Below are positions 27,311-39,455 of a DNA stretch of 64,000 bases, one piece after another (position 1 is the stretch's first letter; the number at the start of each line of letters is the position of its first letter). Under the pieces are notes generated by a model. It had not been told where the DNA came from and ran no database searches. It worked only from the letters and a program-made list of their open reading frames with translations. This DNA is from Larus michahellis. Lineage: Eukaryota; Chordata; Aves; Charadriiformes; Laridae. The stretch spans positions 71,914,661 through 71,978,660 of the forward strand of contig NC_133897.1 in NCBI RefSeq assembly GCF_964199755.1. Direction: 5' to 3'. A program made the position numbers and the translations under genes.

Positions 27311-28739
27311 ACAAAAGTGCTCTTTGATTTAGTGGACACAGTAAAGTGTCTGTAATATACTGAAAGCAAAGACAAGTACTAGAGCAATACAAAACATCAG
27401 CTTTCTATTGAATATATGTATTACAATACAGTTTTAGTCATACAATCACACATCATTTTGTTCCACAGGAAGCTTCATTGAGCGTGTGGGATAGTCGGTG
27501 GTTATTTAGTGAATGCTTTGTTTTATTCTCATTGTTTAATTTGAGCCCCACAACCCACTCATTGTACGCCATTTAAACCTAGCACCAAACACAACACTTT
27601 CTTTCTTCATCTACTTTCATTTGTCTGTCACTTTAACAGCATACAAGTGTAATTCAGTGAACTGAAAAAGATACAGGAAGATAAAAGCCTTCATTACACA
27701 CACCTGTTATACAACAGTCCACCTGGGCAAAGGGTGATTCAAACACTACCCAAGATTTCTGCTTAAAGTGTTTATAAAATTCTAGTTAAATAAGCTAAAT
27801 ATTTTCAACAGCGGTAGAAACACTGGCAGGCCTATTCAAGCTCTTTTGAGAGTTACTTGCAGGAATCGTTTAAAGAGTGAAAGGCCAGTATCAGCTTGAC
27901 GTTTGATTGAGTAGGTTTGTTTCCACCATAGAATATGACTGTGGAGATACTCCAGAACTCCCATCATGTATTAGGAGGCAAATGGCATCCGCAGGTTCCT
28001 GGTGAACACCTAAACACCTGCAGTGTAGCTCCTTGGGTTTCAAGCCATACTTTCACATAAAGCTATTCCACAGTAGAAACTTCAAGGTCATATGCTTTTT
28101 CAACCAGACTCTGATCAGGTCAGTGCTTGTGAGTCACCAGGGGGGGAGTATTTCCTTTCTGTTCACAGAAGCACATCTCCTGCCTGAGGTTTACAGACTG
28201 GCTTCCATCTATCATGTGAAACGGGAGTTTTCTTTCTTTGCCATGAACTGCCTGCCAAGATGAGTTCCCCTGCCCGGAACACCACCTGCCCTGAAACTAT
28301 TATGGAAAGGCTTGGGTTTCCTGACCAACACCTTTTGCCACAGATATTGCTGATGAAGCCTTGAAGGCTTACAAAAGGGGGCCTAAAAGAAGCCTTCAGT
28401 CATTGCCTGAGCCAGCCACTGGGACGAACTGGAGTACGCAGTCTAATACCTACAGATTTTCCTGGTAGAGTCTCCACCAGCCTGTCCTAGTCCCAGCCCC
28501 ATCTCAACCTGACTCTTCATACCAGTTCCAGGTAACTCTTCCACCATGCCCCTTGTCTCCAGGGCTACGTCTCCACCACCGGCTGCACATCAAACCCCAC
28601 CTTGTTCTTCACTGCAGTCCCATACACTGTGAGTTTTTTTCAGGTTTCCCTTAGGCTATTCTCAAACCCAGATTATCACACCTCTGTCCTTCTGCCAGGC
28701 TGCCATTTCTCCTAATAACTTGGGCAACTCCTAATTGAG

Positions 28740-29070
28740 GCAGGATGTGGCAGATCTATGAGCAGAGGCCTGCATACGGCCAAGGACACAGTGAGCAGAG
28801 CACACAGAAACAGGAACGCAGATATCGATATGGATGGAACGAAGAGGAACTGGTTCAATATAAACATGGAACAAGAAAACAGCTTCGCGTGCCTATCTTG
28901 GTGGGAACTGAATAAGGTGACTGGCTTAGTGATCTGAAATATGTGTTTACTTGCCTAGCAGGTGCATGGAAAGTTTTAGAGCTCGGGTATAAAAGCCGAG
29001 GCTTGAGAAGCAATAAACGATTTCGTGCTCATCACAACCGGAGTCCGTGCCTTCATATACCACAGCAGGA
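28740..29070 (+). repeat. 6-bp target-site duplication flanking the solo LTR
   Basis: GCAGGA at 28740-28745 is repeated at 29065-29070, exactly abutting the TG and CA ends of the LTR. Intact duplications show a single retroviral-type integration. A 6-bp duplication is usual for class II (alpha/beta-like, ERVK-type) elements. Confidence 0.8.
28746..29064 (+). mobile_element. solo LTR of an endogenous retrovirus
   Basis: A 319-bp element begins TGTGG and ends CCACA, so it has the canonical TG...CA ends within a 5-bp terminal inverted repeat. A TATA box (TATAAAAG, 28988-28995) and a polyadenylation signal (AATAAA, 29012-29017) lie in the order expected for U3-R-U5 in plus orientation. Perfect 6-bp target duplications flank it. 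There is no internal gag-pol-env sequence next to it, so it is a solo LTR left by recombination between two LTRs. The intact ends suggest a fairly recent insertion. It lies in the presumed RNF182 intron, antisense to that gene. Confidence 0.85.
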
Positions 29071-30487
29071 AAGCTGAGAGTTAAGACAGTCCATTCCCAT
29101 CCCTTCCCCAATTTCTGAACATGGCAGCACCAGCAGTAGTACATATAGATGCTACTTTCAAAATGCAATACATATCTACAAAACACTTGTGAACCTGAGT
29201 CTTTCAAAGAACCACAACTTTGTTACACTGTTGGCTAAATTTCCTGGAAATGACAAGAGACATCAGGCAAACGCTTAATGAATTTCAAGTCTCCGCTCAA
29301 CATTTTGGAGATTCTGGAGCATGTCAGGTTTTCACACTGGACTAAACTTAAATTGCTGCTGTGTAATTTAAACTTTTACTGAATATTTCCATAGATCTTG
29401 TCTGGAGAGTTAATAAAGACTTCCATCCATTTGAAAATTTACCAAAGTTAAGTCCTCACATGAACATCCCCTCATTTCAAAATAATTTAGCTGTATGCCA
29501 CCATCATATCTGAAAAAATGGGTTCCTCAGTCTATAGTGAAAAAGATAAAATGGGAAAAGTATGCCTAACTATGGCGTTTATTGTGCCTAAACTGCTGTG
29601 CTGCATCATCTCTGCAGGAAAATCAAGCTGAATGAAACCACAGAGGATTGGGTTTAAAAAAACTGTAGAACTGTAGTAGGTTAAAAGCTGCACATCTTCC
29701 ACTTCTTTATGTGTCTTTGCAAATGAATTTGAAACGTAAGGTATGTTTTCAGGAGACCTGAGCTCTTTGCAGCTTACTACAGCACTCAGTTGCAAACGTT
29801 TTCTTTATACTAGAAAGTCACAATTATCATGTTACATTACTCTGAGGTATACATCTGCCCATACTATATTATTGTCAGAACAGTAGTTTATATTGGATAG
29901 GGAGCGCTTCAGCACACAATGCGTGCAAAGGCCACAGGAGAATTTCCCGCAGTTTGCTCTCCCAGGATCCTTAATACTCCTTAGCAACCTTGCTGGAAGG
30001 ACTGAAATCACAGCCTCTAGACAGCAGGTGATAAGTGTCCCTGTATACTTGAAATAGCTGCTGGCTACAGCTAGCACACATGCATCTCCAGAAAAACATC
30101 TGACCGAGAGTCATCAAACCCAGGATATAGACAAACATGTTAAACACAGTCTGATAAAAGCAAGAGGAATCCTGGCAAGCAGAGCCCTGCAGTGGCCTTA
30201 TATCACTGTACGGAGTGCACAGCTTTAGAGGATGCTTTCACGACAATTTGAGAACAAGCTTCTTATAAACCTAGTCTGGACTGAGGAGCATCAGAAAGGC
30301 GTGAAATGACAGTCTGAGAGACTGTGATCTCAATGCTAGAACTGTTTAGACCATTAGAAGCCCTTATACATGTCAGGCTGTATTATGGGACATATCATCT
30401 ACAGTGAGCTATCTTGTTCTTTCTGGGTACAGCCTCAACTACTACATTTTTCTTTTCCTCTGATAAACTTTATCAAGTGGAGTTCGC

Positions 30488-30509
30488 AATTGTTCCACGT
30501 GGAACAATT
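30488..30509. promoter_or_regulatory. 22-bp perfect palindrome with central CACGTG E-box
   Basis: AATTGTTCCAC is followed at once by its reverse complement. The centre is CACGTG, the palindromic E-box bound by bHLH-ZIP factors such as USF and MYC/MAX. The whole 22 bp is symmetric with no spacer. The function is unknown. Confidence 0.4.
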
Positions 30510-31400
30510 TCAGGACTGAAATGTCACATAGCAGCATAATCATAAATATTTTGCTGATCCCTTTAGCTTTTAGGGCAAGATCGTATCGAGTTCTGATGTT
30601 TCTCATTCTCTGCCATGCAGCTAAGGGAATAGAAGTCCCCAGGTCTTTATTATACACAGCTGACCTTTTATTTCCTGCTTAGGTGCATTCAATTTCAGAT
30701 AGCCCAGAGTATGGTCTTGAAATGCTATTTTCCATCATGCTAAACTAATCTGAGGTCTCTATTTTTACACATTTAATAAACTCAAGAGTTTGCTTTTCAA
30801 TGTTGCATGAAAAAGAGAGGTCATTCAGAAGGTTATAACTTTTTCAACAAAACAACTGTTTTGACACTTCTGAAAGAAGCAAAGGACAAACACTTATAAA
30901 CACTGGGCAAAACACTGCAATCAACATAAGTAAGAAATTCCACTTTCCTTTTTTTGTTTGTTTTTAACAAACTAGATCTAAATTCCACTGTATCTATTGC
31001 TATTATATTTCTCATTTAAATTTTATATTGAGAAATGTTTAACCTTGATTAACCCTCATTTAAAACTTAATTTCAATTATACATCTCTTGCAAGAGAAGC
31101 CTGTCTCCATTTTATATGCTGCTTGGATTCATGATTGATGAAGAGATCTGTATTTTCTCTTTCTTACCTACAAAATATTCTCACATTGTTTACTTAAATG
31201 GTATTGGTAGCTCCACTTTTCATGTCACAGTCACTATTTTTACATAACTCTCAAACTTCTTCCAGCCTTTTGGTTCTGATAGCACCTTACGCGTAGTGTT
31301 TTAAATCCCAAATAATCTGATATTTAGATTACATAATACTTAAAGTTTCAATTCTTGTCCACCCACTCAGTAACTATGATAGCCACACTTTTCTCATCTC

Positions 31401-31431
31401 ACATACTATGAGAGCATACATACTATGAGAG
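31401..31431. repeat. short tandem duplication, 17-bp period
   Basis: ACATACTATGAGAG occurs at 31401-31414 and again at 31418-31431. Confidence 0.9.
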
Positions 31432-32098
31432 TTTTTTTGATGTTCACATCCAAGAAGATTCCCATCTAGAGCATCCCGCTGGCTGCATACACATCACAGT
31501 ACAGTTTTGCCTTGGCCCATCAGTTAGTTTATTTCCTAAATCGCTCAGCAGTGAACCGTAATGGCTGCTCCTTGGAACTTCAACACGCAAGGTCAGCCGT
31601 CCTGTTATCACTGGGAAGTTGCTCTGAATTTTAAACTTCTGCTGAAACACACGGTTATTCATACAGCCACTGTGATTGAGATGTTCTTCCTACAGCCGCT
31701 ACAAGCAGTGCTCAGGCAGCTGTCCTGCTAATGACCTTCCCATCCACCCTCTGACATTACTATCTCAAGAGCTAAGGGTGGCTAGTTCTTGGCTAACCTT
31801 AGTTGCCCGAGATAAGCAAAGGCATTATTTTATTTTTTTTTTATCATCTCTACCATCTTACCTTAGCTCCACCTTCTAATGAGCTAGGCTGACCCTGAAA
31901 GATACAGACTCATTTCACATAAAAGCTTAAGGTACACTTACTCCTCAAAACAAGCAGTAATTCTCGATTACACTTCAACACCAACGCCTTAGAATTTTTA
32001 TTATTTTTTTTAATAAGTAGCGCATTTTAAAGCTAACACCCGATTCATCATTACGTTATAAAGCCGAACAAATTAAACTTTCTAACCCCAAAATTTCC

Positions 32099-32117
32099 GG
32101 GGGGGGGGGGGGGGGGG
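32099..32117. repeat. poly(G) run at the CpG island edge
   Basis: Nineteen consecutive G, followed by AGGAGGAAGGGG. It could fold into G-quadruplex structures and is also a common place for sequencing error, so its length is uncertain. Confidence 0.9.
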
Positions 32118-32199
32118 AGGAGGAAGGGGAAAGCATATGTTTATAACAACAGCAGCAACAACAATACAATTATTATTATCAAGAGGTAATCTTAATTGC

Positions 32200-33190
32200 G
32201 GAGGGGAAGCCCTGTCCCCGGCGGAGCGGGAAAAAGCTGAGCCCACCGGTTGCAGACGGCTCCCCCCCGCCCGGCCACCCCTGGGGCCGCCGCCCGGGCA
32301 GTGACCCGGCCCGACCCGGCTTCTCCGGCAGTTGAACCGCCCCCCACCCACCCCCCCGCGCCCCGCTAAGGCGAAGAAGTCGGGAAGGGGCTGCCTGGGG
32401 CGAACCCGCGACACCCCCTCCCCGCTTTCCGTCAGTTGCCACAGACGCAGAGGGAGGGAGGGACGCGTCCCCCTCTCCCCCTCAGGCGACGCCCGCCGCC
32501 GCCTGGCCCGCGGGTTGAGCCTCTCCCGCCGCCGCCGGCCGCTCCCCGAGCCCCGCCGCCAGGCCCACGGCGATCCCAGCTGGGCGGCGGGAAGCCCCTC
32601 CTCGCTCCGTACCTGTCTGGGGTGCCTCCGTGAGAGGGAGCCGGGTCCCCCCCTCAGCTCCGGCGCGGCAGCGGGCAGCGGGCTTTGTTACTACTGGGGA
32701 GCGGCGCGGATCAGCCCCCGTCGCTATAGAAACTGGCTGCGCCGCGAAGAGACACCGGCAAGTAGCGGGCGGGAGGCGGGAGCCGGGCGGAGGTGTGGGG
32801 TGAGGGAGGGAGGGAGGGAAGGAGCCGTTCATTCAGGAATATCCTGGCTGCTTCCTCCTCCTCCTCCGCCTGCAGCCAGCCCCCGGCACCGCCCAGCCCG
32901 GCCCGGGGAAGGGGTGGGAAGCCGCCTTCGCCGCCCTCACCTCAACCTGCGTCCCCGGGCCCCTCTGCTCGCAGCACTCTCAACCCCGTGGCCGCCGCCT
33001 CCTCCTCAGGGACACTTTTCCCCTCAAAACGCACCGCGGGGATGCACTCGCTCCCTGGCTTGCCCGCTCCGGGGGCGCACCGCAGGGCAGCGGGGGACCC
33101 CACGCCGCGAAACGGCGGGGGTTGACCTGGCCTCCCGCTCCTGCCCCCACTCGCTGCCTTTGCAGCCCGTTTGGTCCCGGAGCATCTCCG
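32200..33190 (-). promoter_or_regulatory. RNF182: CpG island, probable RNF182 promoter
   Basis: About 1 kb of very GC-rich sequence with frequent CpG, in sharp contrast to the AT-rich DNA on either side. It contains GC-box cores such as GGGCGG near 32583 and 32785, and no obvious TATA box. It is the only CpG island in the window and lies upstream of the RNF182 coding exon on the minus strand. The simplest reading is the RNF182 promoter and first noncoding exon, separated from the coding exon by about 28 kb of intron. It may also start transcription on the plus strand. Long open frames here (including one of 301 codons) result from GC-rich sequence lacking stop codons. Confidence 0.7.
32613..32830 (-). 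other. RNF182: candidate noncoding first exon of RNF182
   Basis: On the minus strand the sequence reads CCCCAGACAG then GTACGG, a good splice donor with the intron starting at 32612. The exon would extend toward higher coordinates to an unknown start site inside the CpG island; 32830 is a guess. The donor is the only direct evidence, and others in the island are possible. Confidence 0.35.
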
Positions 33191-36019
33191 CAAAAGAAAC
33201 CCCCCAAACACACAAACGCAGGACCAAACTTTTTTAGCAGCAGCGTTTCGTTTGGTTTAAGTGATTTAGCTCCACGTCCTCTGGTGAGGAGCTGCTTTCG
33301 GGTGGGAACTTGCTGCTGGGACCCCTCTGGAGGGCAGCTCCTAGTAGCTGAAGTGAGATACTAGGCTGCGGTGGGGATTTTTTCTGCTGCGGTGTGTTTC
33401 TTCTGGTGCAGCAGGCCCTAAGAGATGAGGAGGAGCAGGGCCCGTTGTCCTGGGTACTGGGCAGGCAGCAAATGGGAAGGGAAACGCGGGTGCTGGGAAG
33501 GAAGAGGAGGGAAGGGCTGAGAATGGGTCAGGGTAAAGCAGACATGTGGGTGGGAGGTACCATGGCGTCCTGATGCTTACGAGATTCAGGGTCTCCCTTG
33601 CATTATCCCAGCGGATGGCATGTTTTCCTACAGCAACAGTCTACAGCGTGTCACAGGAGCCCATCTTCACATCCTTTCCTTCTCCCTGCTTGGTACAACT
33701 AACAAATGCTGAGGCAGTACCTCCTCTCTTCTGCATTTCCTCCTCGTCCGCTGAAGGCTCAGTGGTCTCGGTTTGTTGGGTCTACTCTCTTCTAATTTCT
33801 CTCCCTGAAACATCCTTATTCCCTCTCTCAGTAGTAGTAAAGTTGATAAAACATCCTTCAAAGTGCAAGATGGATCCCTCCTTTTCTCTTTCCCTGGTTT
33901 ATATTGATGAAGTTGGCCTTCCAATTTGCCAAACAGAAGAACCAACGGGCAAGGCGCAACTCAGAGCCTGCATTTATCCATCTCAGCTACTGCCACTGCT
34001 AAGCTACTGGGAATGACTGTTAAGTATCAGCACTGCAAGTCACCGTGAGCCGGCGAATCTGTGCCAACAGCTGCTGGCACGCTGCAGAAAATACTCTTTA
34101 GGAAGAGTTTGCCAAAGACAAGAAAGACCCCCCACAGGACCTCTTCACAAAACAGCGCGGCTTACAGCAGAGCTGCTGGCAGAGCGTAACACAGCCAAAT
34201 GACAATGACGGCACAAATGAGGGAGACAGAAGGTTGGGTATGAAAGACAGGGGGTCACCACGTATTTATCTGTCTAATTTGCATGCTAAATACTAATTCT
34301 AGAGTTTAAAAAAGATAAATCCAGTCAGAGCATAGCAGACCTGAATTAATTTTTTTGTTTTACCTTACAGCAAATTTGCTGTCTCTGAGGTGGAAAGAGT
34401 AACATTAGAGAAGCGAAAGATCTGCCACATGCTGGATCTCATAGCATAGGAGAAATTCTGCTAATTTTTCCTGTATGTAAAAAAGTGCTTTCCTCCTTTT
34501 AATCAAATGGAGTAACAATATTCATAATAAATATAGGTCTGTAAAAAAACTGAAAGCTGGAAAGCGATTCATATTTGAAAACCCTTTGGACAAGTAAGGA
34601 TGCTTTTTAACTGAAGATGTGTTTAGAAAATAGAGAGTTTAGCGACACAAATGTTGCTAAAAGAAATGGTCATTATTTTGACAGAAAGAAACACAATGTT
34701 GTTGCTATGATTCCTATTCGTTTTTCTTACAAAAGAATTTCATAGCACTTTCTCCCAGGTGGAAGCACAGGATGGGGTAGAAAAATGATAGGAAAGACTG
34801 ACTTACTATCTGGTCTTCACTGATAGAAAGCACCTGAGTACTGGTATTATTTCCTGTGTTCCTGGGGCTTTTAATCTTCAACACAGTTTTACACCCAGAC
34901 TTCCAAACATGTTTTCTTCTCTAGGCTGAAGGTAAAGAATAGCATATCCAGAAGGTGCAATTGAGACAAGTGGGTGATATCTTAAAAGACTCACAGGCAG
35001 GCACAATCTGATGTGTCTTAGTATTGTGCAGATTTCTGTGCCTTCTAGATTACCTTTCCTATCAAGGTTGTGATGATATTTCACTGTCAGAGATGAGCCA
35101 TTTTTGTAGATGAATATCACCTGTATCTTTAGGACAGAGCCTTGGCTGGCTCACTGTTCTAGTGGTTGTAAAGTGTTTTACTGTTTTTGTTCTGTTTGGT
35201 TGTTGTTTTTTTTAAACTACTTGAAACGTATTTAACTAGCTTAGTGTCATTTGGATCCTAACTTTTGTAATAGCATTTGCAAAGCAGGGCAGTAACTGCA
35301 AACGTGCCAAGTTGATGTTCGGGCTATTTGCAGTCATAGTAGTTCTATAGTTATAGTGAGGGGAATGGAACATAAAAGATATTAAACTCTTGCATTGCAG
35401 TAACAAATCAGTATTAAATCAGCATCGCGTTTTGTGACATTTTAACACTAGGCTATCCTGCCTTTGTGTTTTGACATTTTGCCCCTATTTCTCCCAGTTT
35501 GGGTTAAGGACAATACTGTTCAAATCTGCAACTGGAATGTCTTCTGGCAATATTTTTTTTAGGGAAGATATACTTCCTTGGGGGAGGGTGACAAAAGAAA
35601 AAAAGAACATTTAAAAAAATGTGTGCTGATATGACCACTGCCAGCTTCTGACTCAGCAGTGACATGTGCGTCTTTCTCAGCGTGGAGTATTTTTTCCAGT
35701 AACTCGGTGTACTGAAGGAGTTCATCGTGGAACATTGAACAAGTGTTAACGTTCACGTGGAGCAGGAGAACAGCTTTTGATGGTGTCCCCTCTCTTTTGC
35801 CATTTGTTCTCACTCCAAACACCATTCATCCCACCAAACACTTACTCTGTTGGACTATTTGTTCCCTGTAAGCAGAGCAAAGTATCCTTAGCAGAGCACT
35901 GAAACATTAAATAAAGAATGCTTCAACTAAAGGAATGAAACACATTCTTAGCACATCATATGAAAATGAAAGAGGGGGGTAAGCTGTGGTAAAATTGAAG
36001 TAACAATATTTAATACTAA

Positions 36020-36150
36020 TATTAATTATCGTTACTGTTATTACTAGGATTGTGGTGCAGCCTCTAGGCTGCCAGTGCCAGGCACTGTTTTCCCACAGAA
36101 CAAAAATGTAGATAATTTCTGCCTCAAGGAGTTTACCCTAGAATTAAATA
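36020..36150 (+). mobile_element. ancient amniote SINE-like relic
   Basis: The run 'ttactaggattgtggtgcag', then 'cctctaggctgccagtg', 'ccaggcactgttt', 'cacagaacaaaaatgta' and 'ctgcctcaaggagtttaccc' parallels an old interspersed element common in turtle and crocodilian genomes. That element reads roughly as a TTATTATT lead, 'gcctagaggcccca', 'gtgctaggcgctgt', 'cacagaacaaaa' and 'ctgccccaaagagcttac'. I recall the pattern but not its formal name with certainty. It is degraded and noncoding. Confidence 0.5.
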
Positions 36151-37449
36151 TTTTTCCTGAGGGCCTGGAATAGCATTAGTTACACATTTGGGTAGTGGCA
36201 AGCGCAGTGGGCCTAATTTAATTGTGGCCTTTTAGATATGTGTAATATAAATTTTAAATAATGTAATAATTGTAATAATAATTCTGTCAGGAGACAATGC
36301 ACCATTTTATTGCATCTATAGGCTAGCAGTCCTTTTGGAAATTAGAGACTTTGGAACCTGGAAAATGAGTTGAAATGATAATTGAAGGAAGCAATAAAAC
36401 ATGACTATGCCAAAGTAGTGGATGAACTCCCTTTGTAAAAGGAAACTATGCTTTCCCCAGGGCTATCTTTCAATTGTGTTTCCTCAGACGTATACTCTTT
36501 TTTTTTTTTTCCCTCTCTTGGGCAGAAATGTGTATTTTAAACCTTTGCTTGAGATTTCTGGATGTCCTGCAGGGAAAAAGCTACAGCAGTACAAAAGGGA
36601 CCGGAGTGCCAAGCGGACACAGGCTCTGCTGGCTGCTTCTCTGAGGTGCCTCTGGGCTGGGTAGAGCCACCGCAGCAGCGGCAGTAGCTGGAAGTGGTTT
36701 TTAGGGGTGAGGGACATGAGAAAGTTGTTGAGGGGAGGAGGGCTTGAGAGGGAGCACTGCAGTTACCAGATCCATGGTATCAGGGCTTGGGTTCCCAGCC
36801 TTTCTATTTCTATACCTTTTTTTTATCACACTGGGGAGATACCGGCGTAAGGAAAATCAAGTCTGTATAAATGTATTCAGACTTGCAGCCGATCATTTCA
36901 CAAAATAATTTTCAGAGGTTTATAAAGGCTCCTGTCCAGACTTGTGGTGGGAGAGACAGTCTGAATGTTGGGCATTCAGAACTGTCAGGAGGCAAATCTT
37001 ACTGCTCCCTGCTTGACTTTCAACATGACCAGGCTCATGCCTGCCCTTCCCCATGTAGCGCCTGCTGAGAAACAGGCAATACACAAGTTGAAGCGCGGTG
37101 CTGTAGCGTTACAGACGTGCTGGACTGCGTTTGTACTCACTGTGCAGGGCAGCGTAGGTATGTCCCAAGCATATGCACTTACAGCCCTCCTGTGACGACA
37201 TCTCAAGGAAACACGTGAGTTAAAAGGGCATGTGAAAAATGTTATTGATCTGGAAAGGGGTAAAATGATGTGGCAACACACAGAACGCATACCATTCTTT
37301 AATTTTGCTTACTGTAGAGGAGCCTCAGAGATAGTGAAGAGAAGCCCAGCCTAAGTAGCTGAATAAACACCATGGTGGCCAAAGGGATTAACGCTAGGAA
37401 AACATAACTCTGGATGGCGTATTTTGTGTTATTCACACAGCCTACTGGG

Positions 37450-38195
37450 ATCTTAATTGAGTGCAACTGCTCAGAAAAAAAAGATCCTGGCATTACTCTG
37501 GAAAGCTCAGTGGACAGCAGTGCTGAACAAAATGTTAGTGGGAAAGAAAAAATCAGACTGGAAATACAGTAATTCTCACATATTGGTTATTTGCTACTCC
37601 TTGAATACTTCGTCGGTTCTGGGAACTCAACTGCAAGATAGATACGGCAGATACGGAGAGCATCTGGAGACAGGCAATGCAAATGATTAGAGGCTGAGAG
37701 AGAAAACTTTGTATCTGGAGAAACTGAAAAGATTAGACCTGTTTAGGGATGTCATAAAGAAAGGACATGATAGAGCTTTATAAAAAATAATGAATGGCAC
37801 AAAGAAGGTAAATCCTGCATTTCTAGTCACCTTTTTTTCCCCATAATTTAAGAACAAGAGTTCATCCAGTGGAATTAAAAAGATACAAATTTGAAAGTGA
37901 TGAGAGGAAATATTAGCTATTAGAGTGAAAGCATTCACTGTGACATGAGATAAAATTTAAAGAAAGAATTAGATTGTATTAAAAATGTAAAGGGATTGAA
38001 ACCTTTATATTTCAATGCATAAACCTGTCATTAACGAGAGGTAGAATGAGCGGGAGGGAAAGGAACGTTAACAGAAGCTCCTCTTTGAGCAAATCATTTA
38101 ATTTCTTGAAACTTCTTCTGAAGCATCTTCTGCCAGTCATTAGGGGGAGAAGATACGACAACAGATGATATTGGTTCTCATCTGATCTGCAGATT
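37450..38195 (+). mobile_element. ancient CR1 LINE relic reaching the 3' end
   Basis: Collinear blocks match reptile-type CR1 in plus orientation: 'aagatcctggcattactctg', a 'ccttgaatacttcg' block, 'gcaatgcaaatgattagagg', 'ggacatgatagagctttata' followed by 'aaataatgaatggcac', the 'tttatatttcaatgcataaa' block, and the 3' block 'cttcttctgaagcatcttct' followed by 'gccagtcat' and a diverged 'gagaagatac' segment. It runs from the RT C-terminal region into the 3' UTR. Its frame is broken by many indels. Confidence 0.7.
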
Positions 38196-39430
38196 CACTT
38201 TCTCATCCAGGAGGGACTGTCTCTCCCCCAGCACAGACACCCATTTGTGCCTGGGTGAACGTCGTCTCCAATTGCACAGCACTGGGCGTTTCTCTTTCCA
38301 CGAATCACCAAGGACTACATTGCTGGGAAACTGCAAACCCTTCTTTCAAAACTCCTTTGCAAATCTGGCCTTTAGGGACTTGGGTATCTAAAGGCACATC
38401 CATGTGACAGGCGCAGTCTGTATTTGTGTGGTCCGTGCTCTAAGTAGTTCTGCCAAGCACCAGCTGGTTTCCCTCTGAACACCTCTTGACTGCTGAAGCT
38501 AGTAACCTGCCGTGTGCTTCATACTTAACCCAGGGGTAGGTTGAGTGTGCGACCGTTAATGCTTCCTCAAATAGATGCAAACTTATCAGGTGAAAACCAA
38601 CAGAAGCTAGGCTATTTCTATTCTTTTGATATGTCATGATCCCCAGTCAATAAGTCACTTTCGAAATTTTCACCTCAAGCCTTCCGGTCATTAGTCATAC
38701 AAAACTCCAAAATCTTACAGGAGACATTAGGATTTTTTAAAAATCATTATTATTATTACTTTTGGCCATAATAAATTAGATTAACCTATTTTATATATAC
38801 ATTTTTCATACAGTGGGAATTCAGTACAACATACTAAATGTGCCTGGCAAAAAAAAGTAGGGACTTCATACATCTTGGGAAAGGTAATAATGTGACAAGA
38901 CCACACATATCCCAAGATGTGCAGCCAACTGAAAACTACTTATACCGCACACAGCCATTACTTATATATAAACTGGGATCATGCTTGAGTTTGATGGTGA
39001 ATTATGATGCCAGTACTGCAGAGGACTACTACACCTTTACTGTCTTACTCTCTGATAAGCTACGTCATCCAAACAAGTCCTCAGGCTGAAGCTATCTGTT
39101 CGGTTCACAGGAATCACCATTTTTCCATGCTATTTGTGCGTTAAACCAGCCTGAGATTGTTCAAGTAGATTGACCAACCTGTACTGCACTTTAACAGATT
39201 CAAAACGTGCCCGTCTCTTCTTGCCACGCATTAAAAAAGCCCCAAAACAATTACTGGCTCACAGCTGGAGTCTGTGCAGCAATTTGGCACCAGCAGTGGC
39301 TGTTTCCCTTTGCATTTCCCATCCATATCACAAAACATAATAGCACAGCTAAAGCAACTGCAGAAAAGTGTAACAATTGCACTTCAGTGGTCATTTGCCA
39401 TCAACATCAGCTATATAGTGTTTTGTTCTG

Positions 39431-39455
39431 TTATTTATTTATTTATTTATTTATT
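39431..39455. repeat. (TTTA)n microsatellite
   Basis: About six copies of a TTAT/TTTA tetranucleotide. Confidence 0.9.

Larger units (their letters stand above)
15201..32090 (-). other. probable RNF182 intron sequence, promoter-proximal part
   Basis: AT-rich noncoding DNA with a CR1 3' end in antisense (20570-20630), an older CR1 relic (26730-27310), a solo LTR (28746-29064), short duplications and several palindromic motifs. No open frame here matches a protein family I know. The stretch is called intron only because it lies between the RNF182 coding exon and the CpG island. Confidence 0.5.

Noticed and set aside
32332-33237. 301-codon open frame in the CpG island, and other long frames on both strands
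   Set aside because: Stop codons are rare in very GC-rich DNA. The translation is Arg/Pro/Ser/Gly-rich with no domain, and several overlapping frames are equally open.
33546-34016. 156-codon open frame on the plus strand downstream of the island
   Set aside because: No recognisable domain, no splice or start context that stands out, and an overlapping minus-strand frame of similar quality.
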